Shown: piece by piece, positions 48,689 through 60,052 of the stretch
Layout: each line of letters begins with the position of its first letter
How positions within the stretch are numbered: position 1 is the first letter of the stretch
Assembly: GCF_020520425.1 (NCBI RefSeq)
Contig: NC_079490.1
Coordinates: 58,692,517 to 58,756,516, forward strand
DNA from: Spinacia oleracea
Taxonomy: Eukaryota; Streptophyta; Magnoliopsida; Caryophyllales; Amaranthaceae
Reading direction: 5' to 3'
DNA length: 64,000 bases
The notes under the pieces: generated by a model
Told to the model about the DNA's origin: nothing
The model's database searches: none
The model's input: the letters and a program-made list of their open reading frames with translations, nothing else
Translations under genes and position numbers: made by a program

Positions 48689-49206
48689 TGAAGGAAATAA
48701 TGCCCTTGGTCCAAGTATGCATTCTATGTTAAGTCTAATAAATGCGGTTCAGTATTAATTAACAAGTTAATAATTCAGTGAGATCAAGTGAGCTAAATAT
48801 GAATATTATCCAAGTCGTAGATGTTACCGGAAACGGAAACATGGTACGTATCGGAAAATATTATTGGAAATGGAAATATTACCAGAATCGGAAATATTGC
48901 CGGAAACGGAAATATTGTCAGAATCGGAAATATTGTCAGAATCGGAAATATTGCCGGAATCGGAAAATATTTCCGATTCTGACAATATTTCCGTTTCCGG
49001 CAATATTTCCGATTCTGGTAATATTTCCATTTCCAATAATATTTTCCGATACGTACCATGTTTCCGTTTCCGGTAACATCTACGACTTGGATAATATTCA
49101 TATTTAGCTCACTTGATCTCACTGAATTATTAACTTGTTAATTAATACTGAACCGCATTTATTTAACATAGAATGCATACTTGGACCAAGGGCATTATTT
49201 CCTTCA
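48689..49206. repeat. Palindromic fusion of the Copia-C and Copia-D 3' LTRs
   Basis: An inverted repeat centred at about 48950: left arm 48689-48931 in plus orientation, a 37-base spacer (48932-48968), right arm 48969-49206 in minus orientation. Each arm starts at an LTR edge next to a PPT. Both arms lack the same 255 bases (equivalent to 39620-39874), a deletion not present in any other LTR here. The only length difference is a 5-base GTCTA present in the left arm and absent in the right. R and U5 are missing on both sides. Two mirror-image 109-codon frames arise from the palindrome and are not genes. Confidence 0.93.
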
Positions 49207-49221
49207 GTCTCCCACTTGTCC
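49207..49221 (-). other. Copia-D polypurine tract
   Basis: GGACAAGTGGGAGAC on the minus strand next to the LTR edge at 49206. Confidence 0.75.
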
Positions 49222-50070
49222 TTAGGGACAAGTGTGCATTTCCTAATTCCTTTGTCGCTCGATGCTTGCTCTTGAACATAAGGTAAGAGTTGTCATCCTT
49301 ATTATGTCCAGAGGTGTTCCTCGGTTTCAGAGTTCAACTGATCAAATAAACAGATAATCATAGCCTATGATTCATCCGAGCACGGCCATGCATTTCACAG
49401 TTTCTAGCTCTCCGAGTGGCCTTGTACAACTTTTAAGCATCTCATCCCGATTTATGGGAGGACAATCCCAATCTTGCGATCTTGAGATTAGACTTCGTTT
49501 GATAGGTGATTACCTGAGCGTTGCCTTTATAGCCTCCTTTTACGGTGCGACGGTTGGTCAACGTCAAAGCAACCAGTTCTCAAACAAGTAATCTCAAATC
49601 ACTCAGGTATTGAGGATTTAGTGTCTAATAATTTAATGAAATTTACTTATGACAGACTTTCATCTCTTACAGTAAAGTTTCATAGGTCTTGTCCGATACT
49701 AGTCTTCCCAAAGTAAGTATCTATGCAAATGATTATGACATTGCCATGTCCACATAGTTCAAGAAACAGAACTACTAGTCATCTTGCATTCTAATCGTCT
49801 AACGTTTTCTATGCGTCCAATTTTATAGAAAACTCCGATTAGGGACCATTTTCAACCTTTGACATTCAAGTTCACTTGATAGACATTTCTTAGTCACAGG
49901 ACTGGTCCTGACAGTCTATCTTGAATATATCGTCAAGTTGAAGGGACTCATCATTTAATAAACCACAAATTAAATGGAAAAATGAATTTCTTTCATTTAT
50001 TGTGAATGATTAACCAATAATGTTTTACAAAGATTTAAACTCTAAAACTTTAAAACATTAAACAGAGACA

Positions 50071-53000
50071 TCAAAGCCATTCTCCAATATGCTTGATTCC
50101 CATAGCTGCAGTGTGCGAGTTGTGCTTCGCTTGCGGCAGAGGTTTAGTTAATGGATCTGATATGTTGTCATCAGTTCCAATTTTGCTTATCTCGACTTCT
50201 TTTCTTTCAACGAACTCTCGTAGAAGGTGAAATCTACGAAGTACATGCTTGACTCTCTGGTGGTGTCTAGGCTCTTTTGCCTGTGCAATAGCTCCGTTAT
50301 TATCACAATACAGGGCTATTGGTCCTTTAATGGAGGGGACTACACCAAGTTCTCCTATGAACTTCCTTAGCCATATAGCTTCCTTTGCTGCTTCATGTGC
50401 AGCAATGTACTCCGCTTCAGTTGTAGAATCCGCAATGGTGCTTTGCTTAGCACTTTTCCAGCTTACTGCTCCTCCGTTGAGGCAGAAGACAAACCCAGAC
50501 TGTGATCTGAAATCATCTTTGTCGGTTTGGAAACTTGCGTCCGTATAGCCTTTAACAATTAATTCATCATCTCCACCATAGACCAGGAAGTCATCTTTGT
50601 GCCTTTTCAGGTACTTCAGAATGTTCTTGGCAGCAGTCCAATGCGCCTCTCTTGGGTCTGACTGGTATCTGCTCGTAGCACTGAGTGCGTACGCAACATC
50701 CGGGCGTGTACATATCATAGCATACATTATTGAACCAATCAATGATGCATATGGAATCCCATTCATTCGTCTACGCTCATCAAGTGTTTTTGGGCACTGA
50801 GTCTTGCTTAGAGTCATTCCATGAGACATGGGTAGGTAGCCTCGCTTGGAGTCCGCCATCTTGAACCTATCAAGCACCTTATTGATATAAGTGCTTTGAC
50901 TAAGTCCAATCATCCTTTTAGATCTATCTCTGTAAATCTTGATGCCCAATATGTACTGTGCTTCTCCTAGATCCTTCATCGAAAAACATTTCCCAAGCCA
51001 AATCTTGACAGAGTTCAACATAGGAATGTCATTTCCGATAAGCAATATGTCGTCGACATATAATACTAGGAAAGCAATTTTGCTCCCACTGACCTTCTTG
51101 TATACACAAGATTCGTCCGCGTTCTTGATGAAACCAAAGTCACTGACTGCTTCATCAAAACGTATATTCCAGCTCCTGGATGCCTGCTTCAATCCGTAGA
51201 TTGATTTCTTTAGCTTGCATACCTTTTTAGCATTCTTTGGATCCTCAAAACCTTCAGGCTGTGTCATAAACACAGTTTCTGTTAAAACGCCGTTTAAGAA
51301 AGCAGTTTTGACATCCATCTGCCATATTTCGTAATCGTAATATGCAGCGATTGCTAACATTATTCGAATAGACTTTAGCATTGCAACTGGTGAAAAGGTT
51401 TCATCGTAATCCACACCGTGGACTTGCCTGTAACCTTTTGCAACCAATCTAGCTTTGAAAACTTCAAGTTTCCCATCCTTGTCCTTTTTCAGTTTGAAAA
51501 CCCATTTGCTTCCAATGGCTTGGTAGCCATCTGGCAAATCGACCAAATCCCATACTTGGTTTTCAGACATGGAGTCTAATTCAGATTGCATGGCTTCTTG
51601 CCATTGCTTGGAGCTAGGGCTCGTCATAGCTTGCTTGTAAGTCGCAGGTTCATCACTTTCAAGTAATAGAACGTCATAGCTCTCGTTCGTCAAAATACCT
51701 AAGTACCTTTCCGGTTGAGATCTATATCTTTGCGATCTACGCGGGGTAACATTTCTAGATTGACCATGATTCTCACCAGATTCTTCTAAAGATCTCTGAG
51801 TTTCATCCTGAATGTCATCTTGAGCATTCTCTAGAGTTTGTTGTTCGACTCGAATTTCTTCGAGGTCTACTTTTCTCCCACTTGTCATTTTGGAAATGTG
51901 ATCCTTCTCCAAAAAGACACCATCTCGAGCAACAAACACTTTGTTCTCAGATGTATTGTAGAAGTAATACCCCTTTGTTTCCTTTGGATAGCCCACAAGG
52001 ATACATTTGTCAGATTTTGGATGAAGTTTGTCTGAAATTAATCGTTTGACGTATACTTCACATCCCCAAATCTTAAGAAAAGACACATTTGGAGGCTTTC
52101 CAAACCATAATTCGTATGGAGTCTTTTCGACAGCTTTAGACGGAGCTCTATTTATAGTGAGTGCAGCTGTATTTAGTGCATGTCCCCAAAATTCTAATGG
52201 AAGTTCGGCCTGACCCATCATTGACCTGACCATGTCTAGCAAGGTTCTGTTCCTCCGTTCTGACACACCGTTCCATTGTGGTGTTCCAGGAGGAGTCAAT
52301 TCTGATAGAATTCCACATTCTTTCAGATGGTCATCAAATTCATAGCTCAGATATTCACCGCCTCTATCAGACCGCAGCGCCTTAATCTTCTTGCCTAATT
52401 GATTCTCTACTTCACTCTGAAATTCCTTGAATTTGTCAAAGGATTCAGACTTATGCTTCATTAGGTAGACATAACCATACCTACTGAAGTCATCAGTGAA
52501 AGTGATAAAGTAGCTGAAACCACCTCTAGCATTTGTACTCATTGGTCCACATACATCTGTATGGATTAAACCCAATAGTTCATTTGCTCTTTCTCCAACT
52601 TTAGAGAAAGGTTGCTTTGTCATTTTGCCAAGTAAACATGATTCGCATTTACCATAATCCTCTAAGTCAAATGGTTCTAGAATTCCTTCCCTTTGAAGTC
52701 TTTCTAAGCGTTTCAAGTTTATATGGCCTAATCGACAATGCCACAGATAGGTGAGATCTGAATCATCCTTTTTGGCCTTTTTGGTATTTATGTTATATAC
52801 TTGTTTGTCGTGATCTAATAAATAAAGTCCATTGACTAATCTAGCAGATCCATAAAACATCTCTTTAAAATAAAACGAACAACTATTGTCTTTTATTATA
52901 AAGGAAAATCCCTTAGCATCTAAGCAAGAAACTGAAATGATGTTTTTAGTAAGACTTGGAACATGGAAACATTCTTCCAGTTCCAAAACTAGCCCGGAGG

Positions 53001-54057
53001 GCAACGACAAATAGTAAGTTCCTACGGCTAATGCAGCAATCCGTGCTCCATTTCCCACTCGTAGGTCGACTTCACCCTTGCTTAACTTTCTACTTCTTCT
53101 TAGTCCCTGTGGATTGGAACATAAGTGTGAGCCACAACCTGTATCTAATACCCAAGAAGTTGAATTAGCAAGTATACAGTCTATAACGAAAATACCTGAA
53201 GATGGAACGACTGTTCCGTTCTTCTGATCTTCCTTTAGCTTTGGACATTCTCTTTTGTAATGGCCTATTCCATCACAATAAAGACAGCTTGATGTGGACT
53301 TGTCCTGCTTTGATTTAGCATTGCCCTTGGACTTTCCACCTTTCTTGAATGGTCTCTTTCTAGCCTTGAGTAAATCTTTGGCTTCACAGTCCAGTACTAT
53401 TTCAGCCTTTCTGACAAGGTGAATAAATTCTGCAACTGTTTCTTCTCTTGGTTCACTTAGGTATTGTTGCTTGAAGCGACCAAACCCACTGTGTAGTGAA
53501 TTGAGCAAGACAGAGACTGCCATCCTTTCGCTTATTGGTGTTCCTAGTAGACTTAGGCGATCAAAATATGAACACATAAGATCCACATGGAACCTCAGTG
53601 GGACGCCTACCCTCTGTTTAGTGCGAAGGAGCTGAACATGTGTTTCTTGGACCTCCATCCTATAACACCTGTTGGGAGAACTAACCTTTAGCCCAGACAT
53701 TGATTCAATCAACTCATGGACGTTCAGGTCCCTGTCCTCCGTACTTCCACGACAGATATCCCTCAGATTCTTGATGAGCGTAAAAGGTTCATAGGCTACA
53801 AACCTTCTAGCCCAATCATCAGGGATATTGTTCAGCATGAGACTCATAACCTTTTTGAGATCCGCATCCCAGGCGTAAAATCTCTCAGGGGTCATGTCTC
53901 TGGCATAGTAGCTTGGCATGGGATGTGATAGTACATACTCAAGTCCATTGAGTTTGACTATTTCAACTAGCTTAGCTTCCCATTCAAGAAAATTTGTCAG
54001 GTTCAGCTTGACCATAAGCTCAGAACCCATGATGATGTTTTGATTGTTGTTTGCCAT
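50071..54057 (-). CDS. Copia-D gag-pol polyprotein
   Basis: Open frame of 1328 codons on the minus strand with start MANNNQN (in-frame upstream ATG at 54097-54099). Same domain order and intact catalytic residues as the Copia-B protein. Compared with Copia-B it has Gly instead of Arg at 104, Gln instead of Leu at 198 and Arg instead of Gly at 1136 (between RT and RNase H). It is slightly closer to B than to C. It lies tail to tail with the Copia-C gene, about 2.2 kb between the stop codons. Confidence 0.95.
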   Translation of the reverse strand: MANNNQNIIMGSELMVKLNLTNFLEWEAKLVEIVKLNGLEYVLSHPMPSYYARDMTPERFYAWDADLKKVMSLMLNNIPDDWARRFVAYEPFTLIKNLRDICRGSTEDRDLNVHELIESMSGLKVSSPNRCYRMEVQETHVQLLRTKQRVGVPLRFHVDLMCSYFDRLSLLGTPISERMAVSVLLNSLHSGFGRFKQQYLSEPREETVAEFIHLVRKAEIVLDCEAKDLLKARKRPFKKGGKSKGNAKSKQDKSTSSCLYCDGIGHYKRECPKLKEDQKNGTVVPSSGIFVIDCILANSTSWVLDTGCGSHLCSNPQGLRRSRKLSKGEVDLRVGNGARIAALAVGTYYLSLPSGLVLELEECFHVPSLTKNIISVSCLDAKGFSFIIKDNSCSFYFKEMFYGSARLVNGLYLLDHDKQVYNINTKKAKKDDSDLTYLWHCRLGHINLKRLERLQREGILEPFDLEDYGKCESCLLGKMTKQPFSKVGERANELLGLIHTDVCGPMSTNARGGFSYFITFTDDFSRYGYVYLMKHKSESFDKFKEFQSEVENQLGKKIKALRSDRGGEYLSYEFDDHLKECGILSELTPPGTPQWNGVSERRNRTLLDMVRSMMGQAELPLEFWGHALNTAALTINRAPSKAVEKTPYELWFGKPPNVSFLKIWGCEVYVKRLISDKLHPKSDKCILVGYPKETKGYYFYNTSENKVFVARDGVFLEKDHISKMTSGRKVDLEEIRVEQQTLENAQDDIQDETQRSLEESGENHGQSRNVTPRRSQRYRSQPERYLGILTNESYDVLLLESDEPATYKQAMTSPSSKQWQEAMQSELDSMSENQVWDLVDLPDGYQAIGSKWVFKLKKDKDGKLEVFKARLVAKGYRQVHGVDYDETFSPVAMLKSIRIMLAIAAYYDYEIWQMDVKTAFLNGVLTETVFMTQPEGFEDPKNAKKVCKLKKSIYGLKQASRSWNIRFDEAVSDFGFIKNADESCVYKKVSGSKIAFLVLYVDDILLIGNDIPMLNSVKIWLGKCFSMKDLGEAQYILGIKIYRDRSKRMIGLSQSTYINKVLDRFKMADSKRGYLPMSHGMTLSKTQCPKTLDERRRMNGIPYASLIGSIMYAMICTRPDVAYALSATSRYQSDPREAHWTAAKNILKYLKRHKDDFLVYGGDDELIVKGYTDASFQTDKDDFRSQSGFVFCLNGGAVSWKSAKQSTIADSTTEAEYIAAHEAAKEAIWLRKFIGELGVVPSIKGPIALYCDNNGAIAQAKEPRHHQRVKHVLRRFHLLREFVERKEVEISKIGTDDNISDPLTKPLPQAKHNSHTAAMGIKHIGEWL

Positions 54058-55499
54058 ATTAAAACTACAATTGAAAAGAATAAACAAATAAATAACCATT
54101 CACAGTTTCTCTTAATAAACTTAAATTCTAGCATACATGCATAATTCAATGTTTATTAAGCATTTTATTCAAGTTATGTGTTCCGGCAGGTGTGAATAAA
54201 ATGATTCCAAGATCCTAAAATCATTGAAGAACTAAGCACAGTTTGTCGACTTAATCCTAGAACATCTTAGGTAAGCAAAAGCCTTTTGCTAATAGTCTAG
54301 AAACTATTCTTGGTTGATAGGTACGTCTAAGAACTTATTAGGTAAACCTATCGAATTTGCCACGACATAAAAGGACTCCTTACTTATATCGTTGAGTTTC
54401 ACCAAAACTAACATGTACTCACAATTATTTGTGTACCTTGCCCCTTTAGGACCAATAAGTAACACCTCGCTGAGCGAAAACTATTACTAGATTGATGTAA
54501 AGGATATCCAAGCAAGTGTATATTTTGGCATGGCACCTTTTAACTCAATTTTTAAGTTTGGAACTTAAGGCTCTTACTATGTTGGTTAGATTTTAAGTGA
54601 ACTAAAATCCTTAATCATGCAACATAATCAAGCTTTTGATCTCATGCATTTTAAGACATATTTAAAGCAATAAATAACTTAAAACATGCATAAGATATTT
54701 GTGATCTAGTATGGCCCGACTTCATCTTGAAGCTTTGACTTCAAAGTCCGTCTTGAAAATCTCCGTGGGAGGCACCATTTTCTTCAAATAGGATAAGCTA
54801 TAACTAATTACAACTATTTGATGGTACGCAGACCATATTTGTATTGAAAAATAACTTTGGTGCTTTAGACCAATTACATTCAAATTAATGGTACGCAGAC
54901 CATATTTTCTATCCTATTTGGGCCATACTAGTCACTTCATAACCTGCAAAACAGTACATATACAATATATACCATTCACCCATTCATTATCATGAATGGC
55001 CCACATAGCTGGTTAGTAAAACACATTATGCATCACGTAAACATTTGCAGCAATTAATCAAGGTCACCAATAATCTACCAATTATTCAGTCCTTATTAAT
55101 TCTAATCGAGTTGTTTTAACCTTAAGGATTTGTAGACCTAATCAAGAGTTTATGACTAAAAAGCGCTCCCACTCAAACCAATAAATTCATATGCTTTACT
55201 AATTTTAAACATAAAATTGTATTTCTAGTCTAACCGGAAACATACAAATTTAATTAAAATTTAAAGCTCATATAAATTTATAATTGAATCCAAAAATTTA
55301 ATTTAATTTCAGTCGCATTTAAATTAATTCATGATTTTAATTTTAGTAAAATAATTAGAATAAATTCCATTTATTATAATTATAATATTCAAAATTAAAA
55401 TCCAAGAAATTAATTCAAATTATTAATTTTAAAATTAATTAAAATTACGTGAACTGAAATTTTCAAATTAAACATTCAAAACGATCTAATCGTAACGCA

Positions 55500-56160
55500 A
55501 ACACCCTACGCGTTGCACGCCCATGGGCCGTACGCACACAGCCATTGCTGGCCATGTGCGCGCAGCCCATGCGCTCGTAGCATAGCTGCTGCTGTCCCAA
55601 CGCAAGCCTCCGCACAGCGCCCCATCGCACGCGAGCTATCGCTCGCAGTGCGCGCGCGAGATCGCTCGCTGGGCGCGCTGGCTCGCTCGCTGGCGCGCGA
55701 GATCGCTCGCTGGCGCGCGAGATCGCTCGCTGGCGCGCGAGATCGCTCGCTGGCGCGCGAGATCGCTCGCTGCGCGCGCGCGATCGCTCGCTGCGCGCGC
55801 GCGAGCCATCGCTCGCTGGTGCGCGACATCGCTCGCTGGGCGGGCGACGTCGCGCGCTGTGCGCGCGAGTGATGCTGTGCGCAGCGCTCGTGGCACGCGA
55901 GCTTGCGCTCGCTGCGCGCGAGGCTGCGCGCACTTGTGCGAGGCAGCGCGCGTTGTGGCGCAGCTCGCTTGCTGCCCACACGCGACTGCCTTGGCTCGCC
56001 CCTCGCCCATGCCCATACGTTCATTGCTCGTGGCACACGACACAAGGCAAGGCTGTTGCCTTGCGCTCGTGCACTACGCCCTTGCTCATTGCATTCGTGC
56101 CGCACGGGCGACGAGCTCCCTTGCTCGTCGTCGCATGCCCGCATTATACAACACCCCTTA
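55500..56160. repeat. GC-rich minisatellite island in Copia-D leader
   Basis: Core at about 55640-55870 with repeated GATCGCTCGCTGGCGCGCGA-type units on the plus strand. Unit type and number differ from Copia-B and Copia-C although the flanking leader is nearly the same. Confidence 0.85.
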
Positions 56161-56922
56161 AGGGTAACACGAAGCGTCCATTGCTTCGTGCGTGCAAGTT
56201 ATTTGAACGAATCGCATAAAAATTTAAAATTTATATTTAAAATTAATGACAAATTAATAAATATTATTAATTTCATAATTTTAGGGCGAAAAATCGAAAA
56301 TTTATTATCCAATTGATTTCCGATTGATATGGATTCAAGTCTAGGTCATAAAAATTTAAAATTTATCGTAAATTTACAATTTTTATGGTGGTTTTTAATC
56401 ATAGGTTTCTAATTAAATTACAATTAATTATGAAAATCAAATTAATTCTAAATTATTCTAATTTTCAACAAATTAATCATAATTACAAATTAGATTGCAT
56501 AATTAACAAGACTAGGCATTCAAACTTGTTAAACATATGCAGTAGGTCAATCAAAAATTCAAGATTTATCAACAGGAATCGCAAATATTTAATTTAACAT
56601 CTTAAATTTACGAAATTTTGCATCCGAAAAACTAAAACCTTCGAAAAGTCATAGTTAGGCTTCGAATTTGAGAATTCTGGGTTCGGCAGAAAAATACTTT
56701 TTTTGTCAAAATTTTAGAATGCCTTTTACATGCGGAATTGACACAAAAATCACTCAATTCGGATGAGTAATGAAGAAACTGCCGAAAAACTGCGTACATA
56801 TAATTAAATAAACGCAATTTGCAATTAATTAACAATTACGAAAATTAATCACCCCTTTTAATTCTTGCAAATTTGTAATATTTAACCATGTTCATGCAAT
56901 TTAGATTATGAAAATAATAAGG

Positions 56923-56937
56923 GGCTCGTGATACCAC
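56923..56937 (-). other. Copia-D primer-binding site
   Basis: GTGGTATCACGAGCC on the minus strand beside the 5' LTR. Confidence 0.75.
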
Positions 56938-58268
56938 TGTTAGGTTATGATACATATGACATTTACATAGATCATGCGGAAACAACCATTAACCCAGGAA
57001 ACATATTATTTACACATAATCATATAGCATAATTAGATGCATACTCTTTGTTGCGTGCCCTCCCTAGCTGCGCCCGAACCGAACAAGAACAAGTCTTTTA
57101 GGACTCCAAGTGTCGTCCCTCCGTAGATAGTCCACAGCACGTCCGGATCCGCCTTAAGATTGACCAACTAGAATCGCCCTTAAGGTACTAGAAAATTTCG
57201 GCACTTTTGAGCAAGATGTGTGTTTGATTTTCTCTCAAAAAACTCACTTTTGAATACTTTGAAACTTGTGTATAAATTATGACCCCTAGGCCTTTATTTA
57301 TAGAGTTATGGAAAAGGAATCGTAATCCTAGTAGGATGCGAATTAATTGGAATTAGAATCCTACATGAATTCTATTTAATTAATTTATCCAATTAGGAAT
57401 AGACATTTAATCATACACTGACTCTTGCTGATTCAGGAATCACGCATGAGCACAAACTCACACACACACGACAGCCACAAGGACTGCCCATGCGTGCGAG
57501 CTGTAGCCCACGCAGCAAGGCCCACGCATCCGTGGCCTTGGCGCGCGCTGGGCTTGTGCGTGCTTGCTGGGCGACGGCCTGGCTTCGTGCTGGGCCTTCG
57601 TCCGGCAGGCCTCGTCCGATGCTAATTCGTACGATACGCTTCCGATTAAATTTCCATTTCCGGAATCTATTTCCGATACGAACAATATTTAATATTTCCG
57701 ATTCCGGAATTAATTTCCGTTTCGAACAAATATTTAATATTTCCGTTTCCGGAATTATTTTCCGATTCCGGCAATATTTCCGATTCTGACAATATTTCCG
57801 TTTCCGGCAATATTTCCGATTCTGGTAATATTTCCATTTCCAATAATATTTTCCGATACGTACCATGTTTCCGTTTCCGGTAACATCTACGACTTGGATA
57901 ATATTCATATTTCCGATACGATCCATATTTCCGTTTCCGGCAATATCATCGTTTCCGGAGTATTCATTTCTTGCCTGTGACGATCTTAGCTCCCACTGAA
58001 ACCAAGATCCGTCGGTTCCGAATATTCATAGATGGAGTATTTAATGCCATTAAATACTTGATCCGTTTACGTACTATTTGTGTGACCCTACGGGTTCAGT
58101 CAAGAGTAAGCTGTGGATTAATATCATTAATTCCACTTGAACTGAAGCGGCCTCTAGCTAGGCATTCAGCTCACTTGATCTCACTGAATTATTAACTTGT
58201 TAATTAATACTGAACCGCATTTATTTAACATAGAATGCATACTTGGACCAAGGGCATTATTTCCTTCA
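56938..58268 (-). repeat. Copia-D 5' LTR, divergent in R/U5
   Basis: 1331 bp. The U3 half matches Copia-B and C well, but the R/U5 half (56938-57290) differs strongly, for example around 57185-57275, and the GC-rich block (57480-57610) is shorter. The TATA box is at 57295-57302 on the minus strand. Confidence 0.9.
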
Positions 58269-58788
58269 AGTTTGTGCTCATGCGTGATTCCTAAATCTAC
58301 AAGAGTCAGTGTATGATTAAATTTCTATTCCTAATTGGATAAATTAATTAAATAGAATTCATGTAGGATTCTAATTTCAATTAATTCGTATCCTACTAGG
58401 ATTACGATTCCTTTTCCATAACTCTATAAATAAAGGCCTAGGGGTCATTATTTATACAACAAGTTTTAAGTATTCAAAAACTAAGATTTTTAAGCAGAAA
58501 AATCAGCCAATATTCTTGCCTACCTAACCGAAAATATTAGAACCTTAAGGGCGATTCTAGTTGGTCAATCTTAAGGCGGATCCGGACGTGCTGTGGACTA
58601 TCTACGGAGGGACGACACTTGGAGTCCTAAAGACTTGTTCTTGTTCGGTTCGGGCGCAGCTAGGGAAGGCACGCAACAAAGAGTATGCATCTAAACTATG
58701 CTAAATGATTATGTGTAAATAATATGTTTCCTGGCTTTATGGTTTTTCCGCATGATTTATGAACTGTCATATGAATCATAACCTAACA
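58269..58788 (+). repeat. 3' end of the Copia-C 3' LTR
   Basis: 520 bases matching 40365-40884, ending CATAACCTAACA and followed by the GGAAC duplication. It contains a TATA box (58425-58432) and the R/U5 region, so it could start transcription rightward into 58789 onward. Confidence 0.92.
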
Positions 58789-58793
58789 GGAAC

Positions 58794-60052
58794 TTAATGG
58801 TTATTTTGTTCCATAATCGGCATGCCTATATTTGATTTGTGGTTTTTTTTTATTTGATTGGTTAATGCTGTTTTGGGAATTGGTTTTGTGGGTATTTGTT
58901 TGAATTTCTTGAATTGTTTGATTCTGAATTAAATTAGGTTTTGTGCAATGGATAAAACTATGTTAGGGATTGATGTGGCGAAATCACATGATGTGAGGGA
59001 GAGGGGTCAAGGAGAGAGAGAATCTCCTGAGATTTCAGTTTTAGTTTGGAGTAAGGGTAAATTTGAATAACTTGTGTTGATTTTAGTGTCAAATGTATCA
59101 TTTTTTTATTATCAATTAATGTTTGGGAATACTGGGCAATTTATTTGAAGTTCATGGACTAATTGGCCAAAGCCAATTTTACTTTTGCAAACTAATGTTT
59201 GAGTACGGTGTTGATGCAGTTGAGAAATCCTTGAAGGCCTAAAATTATGTTTTTGTCCAGTTTGATCAAGATGATGGATAAAATGATAAATCTGGCAGGG
59301 GAATTTATTTATTTTATTTGTAGTATGGTTTTGTCATAGTGTTGGAAAGAACCTAAATACAAGTGTTTGTAGTTTTGTATCGACTGGTTATTTGAGTCGT
59401 TGAACTTTTTTGTATTTATGTATGTTTCTGTTAGTTCTCTTTTCTGATAATGAACCAATATGTCGTTTTAACTGCTTGTGCTATGTTCAGGTTAGCCTCG
59501 CCTAAGAGATTCCATGACTTACGAGATTGTGTATTTTAGAAAAATAAAATAAAGAAAATTTAATCATAAAGGAGTGGTTTTCTCAAGCACGAGTTCAGCT
59601 ACCATGATACTACTAAGAGCTTGAGCTTAATTGATTACTAGAGCTCTAGCCTTGCATACCATGGCTTCAATATGCAAGGGTTATGTATCTTTTTAGGACG
59701 TGTTGGCAGTTAAATCTTGCATCATGAAGTTTCGAACTTGTAATCCATATTAAAAAATCCCTTAGTTTTTCTTATAAAAGAGCATTCGCTTTATCCCAGT
59801 AGGTGCTTCTTTACAAGTGTGATTAAGTTCCCAGGTATGGAGTTATGACTTATTTTAGAACGATGATCTCTTGAAAGGTCATGTACTTGATTATTTTATA
59901 CATTTATTTTGAAGGATAGCGCGAATATTTGATTGTTGACAAATTTTGGACAAAAACTGTAAGATGGAAATTAACAAGTGCATTAATTTTATGACTTTTT
60001 GCTTTTGTATATTGTTTTTATTCCACATTAACAACTGAATTATAAAACCATA
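58794..60052. other. End of Copia-A2 match, then unassigned sequence
   Basis: The first 30 or so bases (GGTTATTTTGTTCCATAATC) still resemble the protease region of the copia family. Beyond about 58830 the sequence is AT-rich and intron-like with no transposon end or protein family recognised. Confidence 0.4.

Larger units (their letters stand above)
48969..58268 (-). mobile_element. Copia-D: Ty1/copia element inserted in the Copia-C 3' LTR
   Basis: Minus-strand sister of Copia-B and C: 5' LTR 56938-58268, PBS 56923-56937, leader, open polyprotein, PPT 49207-49221, and a 3' LTR reduced to the right arm of the palindrome. On the right it abuts Copia-C LTR sequence (AGTTT at 58269). The left duplication and the LTR end have been lost, so the insertion was followed by a deletion or rearrangement at the C/D junction. 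Confidence 0.88.
39514..58788 (+). mobile_element. Copia-C: Ty1/copia element with Copia-D nested in its 3' LTR
   Basis: 5' LTR 39514-40884; the 3' LTR starts at 48689, is interrupted, and its last 520 bases are at 58269-58788, matching 40365-40884 with one visible difference. The 5-bp duplication GGAAC flanks the whole span (39509-39513, 58789-58793), proving that the right-hand piece is Copia-C's own LTR end and that Copia-D lies inside it. The polyprotein is open. The target is the protease region of Copia-A2. Confidence 0.9.

Noticed and set aside
48689..49206. Palindrome as a plain assembly duplication
   Set aside because: Arms differ by a 5-base indel, C and D differ in their proteins and 5' LTRs, and the GGAAC duplication fits nested insertion. 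Long reads are still needed for certainty.
48969..58268. Copia-C and Copia-D as one composite element with two pol genes
   Set aside because: Each has its own LTR edge, PBS and PPT, and the Copia-C LTR end with its duplication lies beyond Copia-D, so they are two separate insertions.
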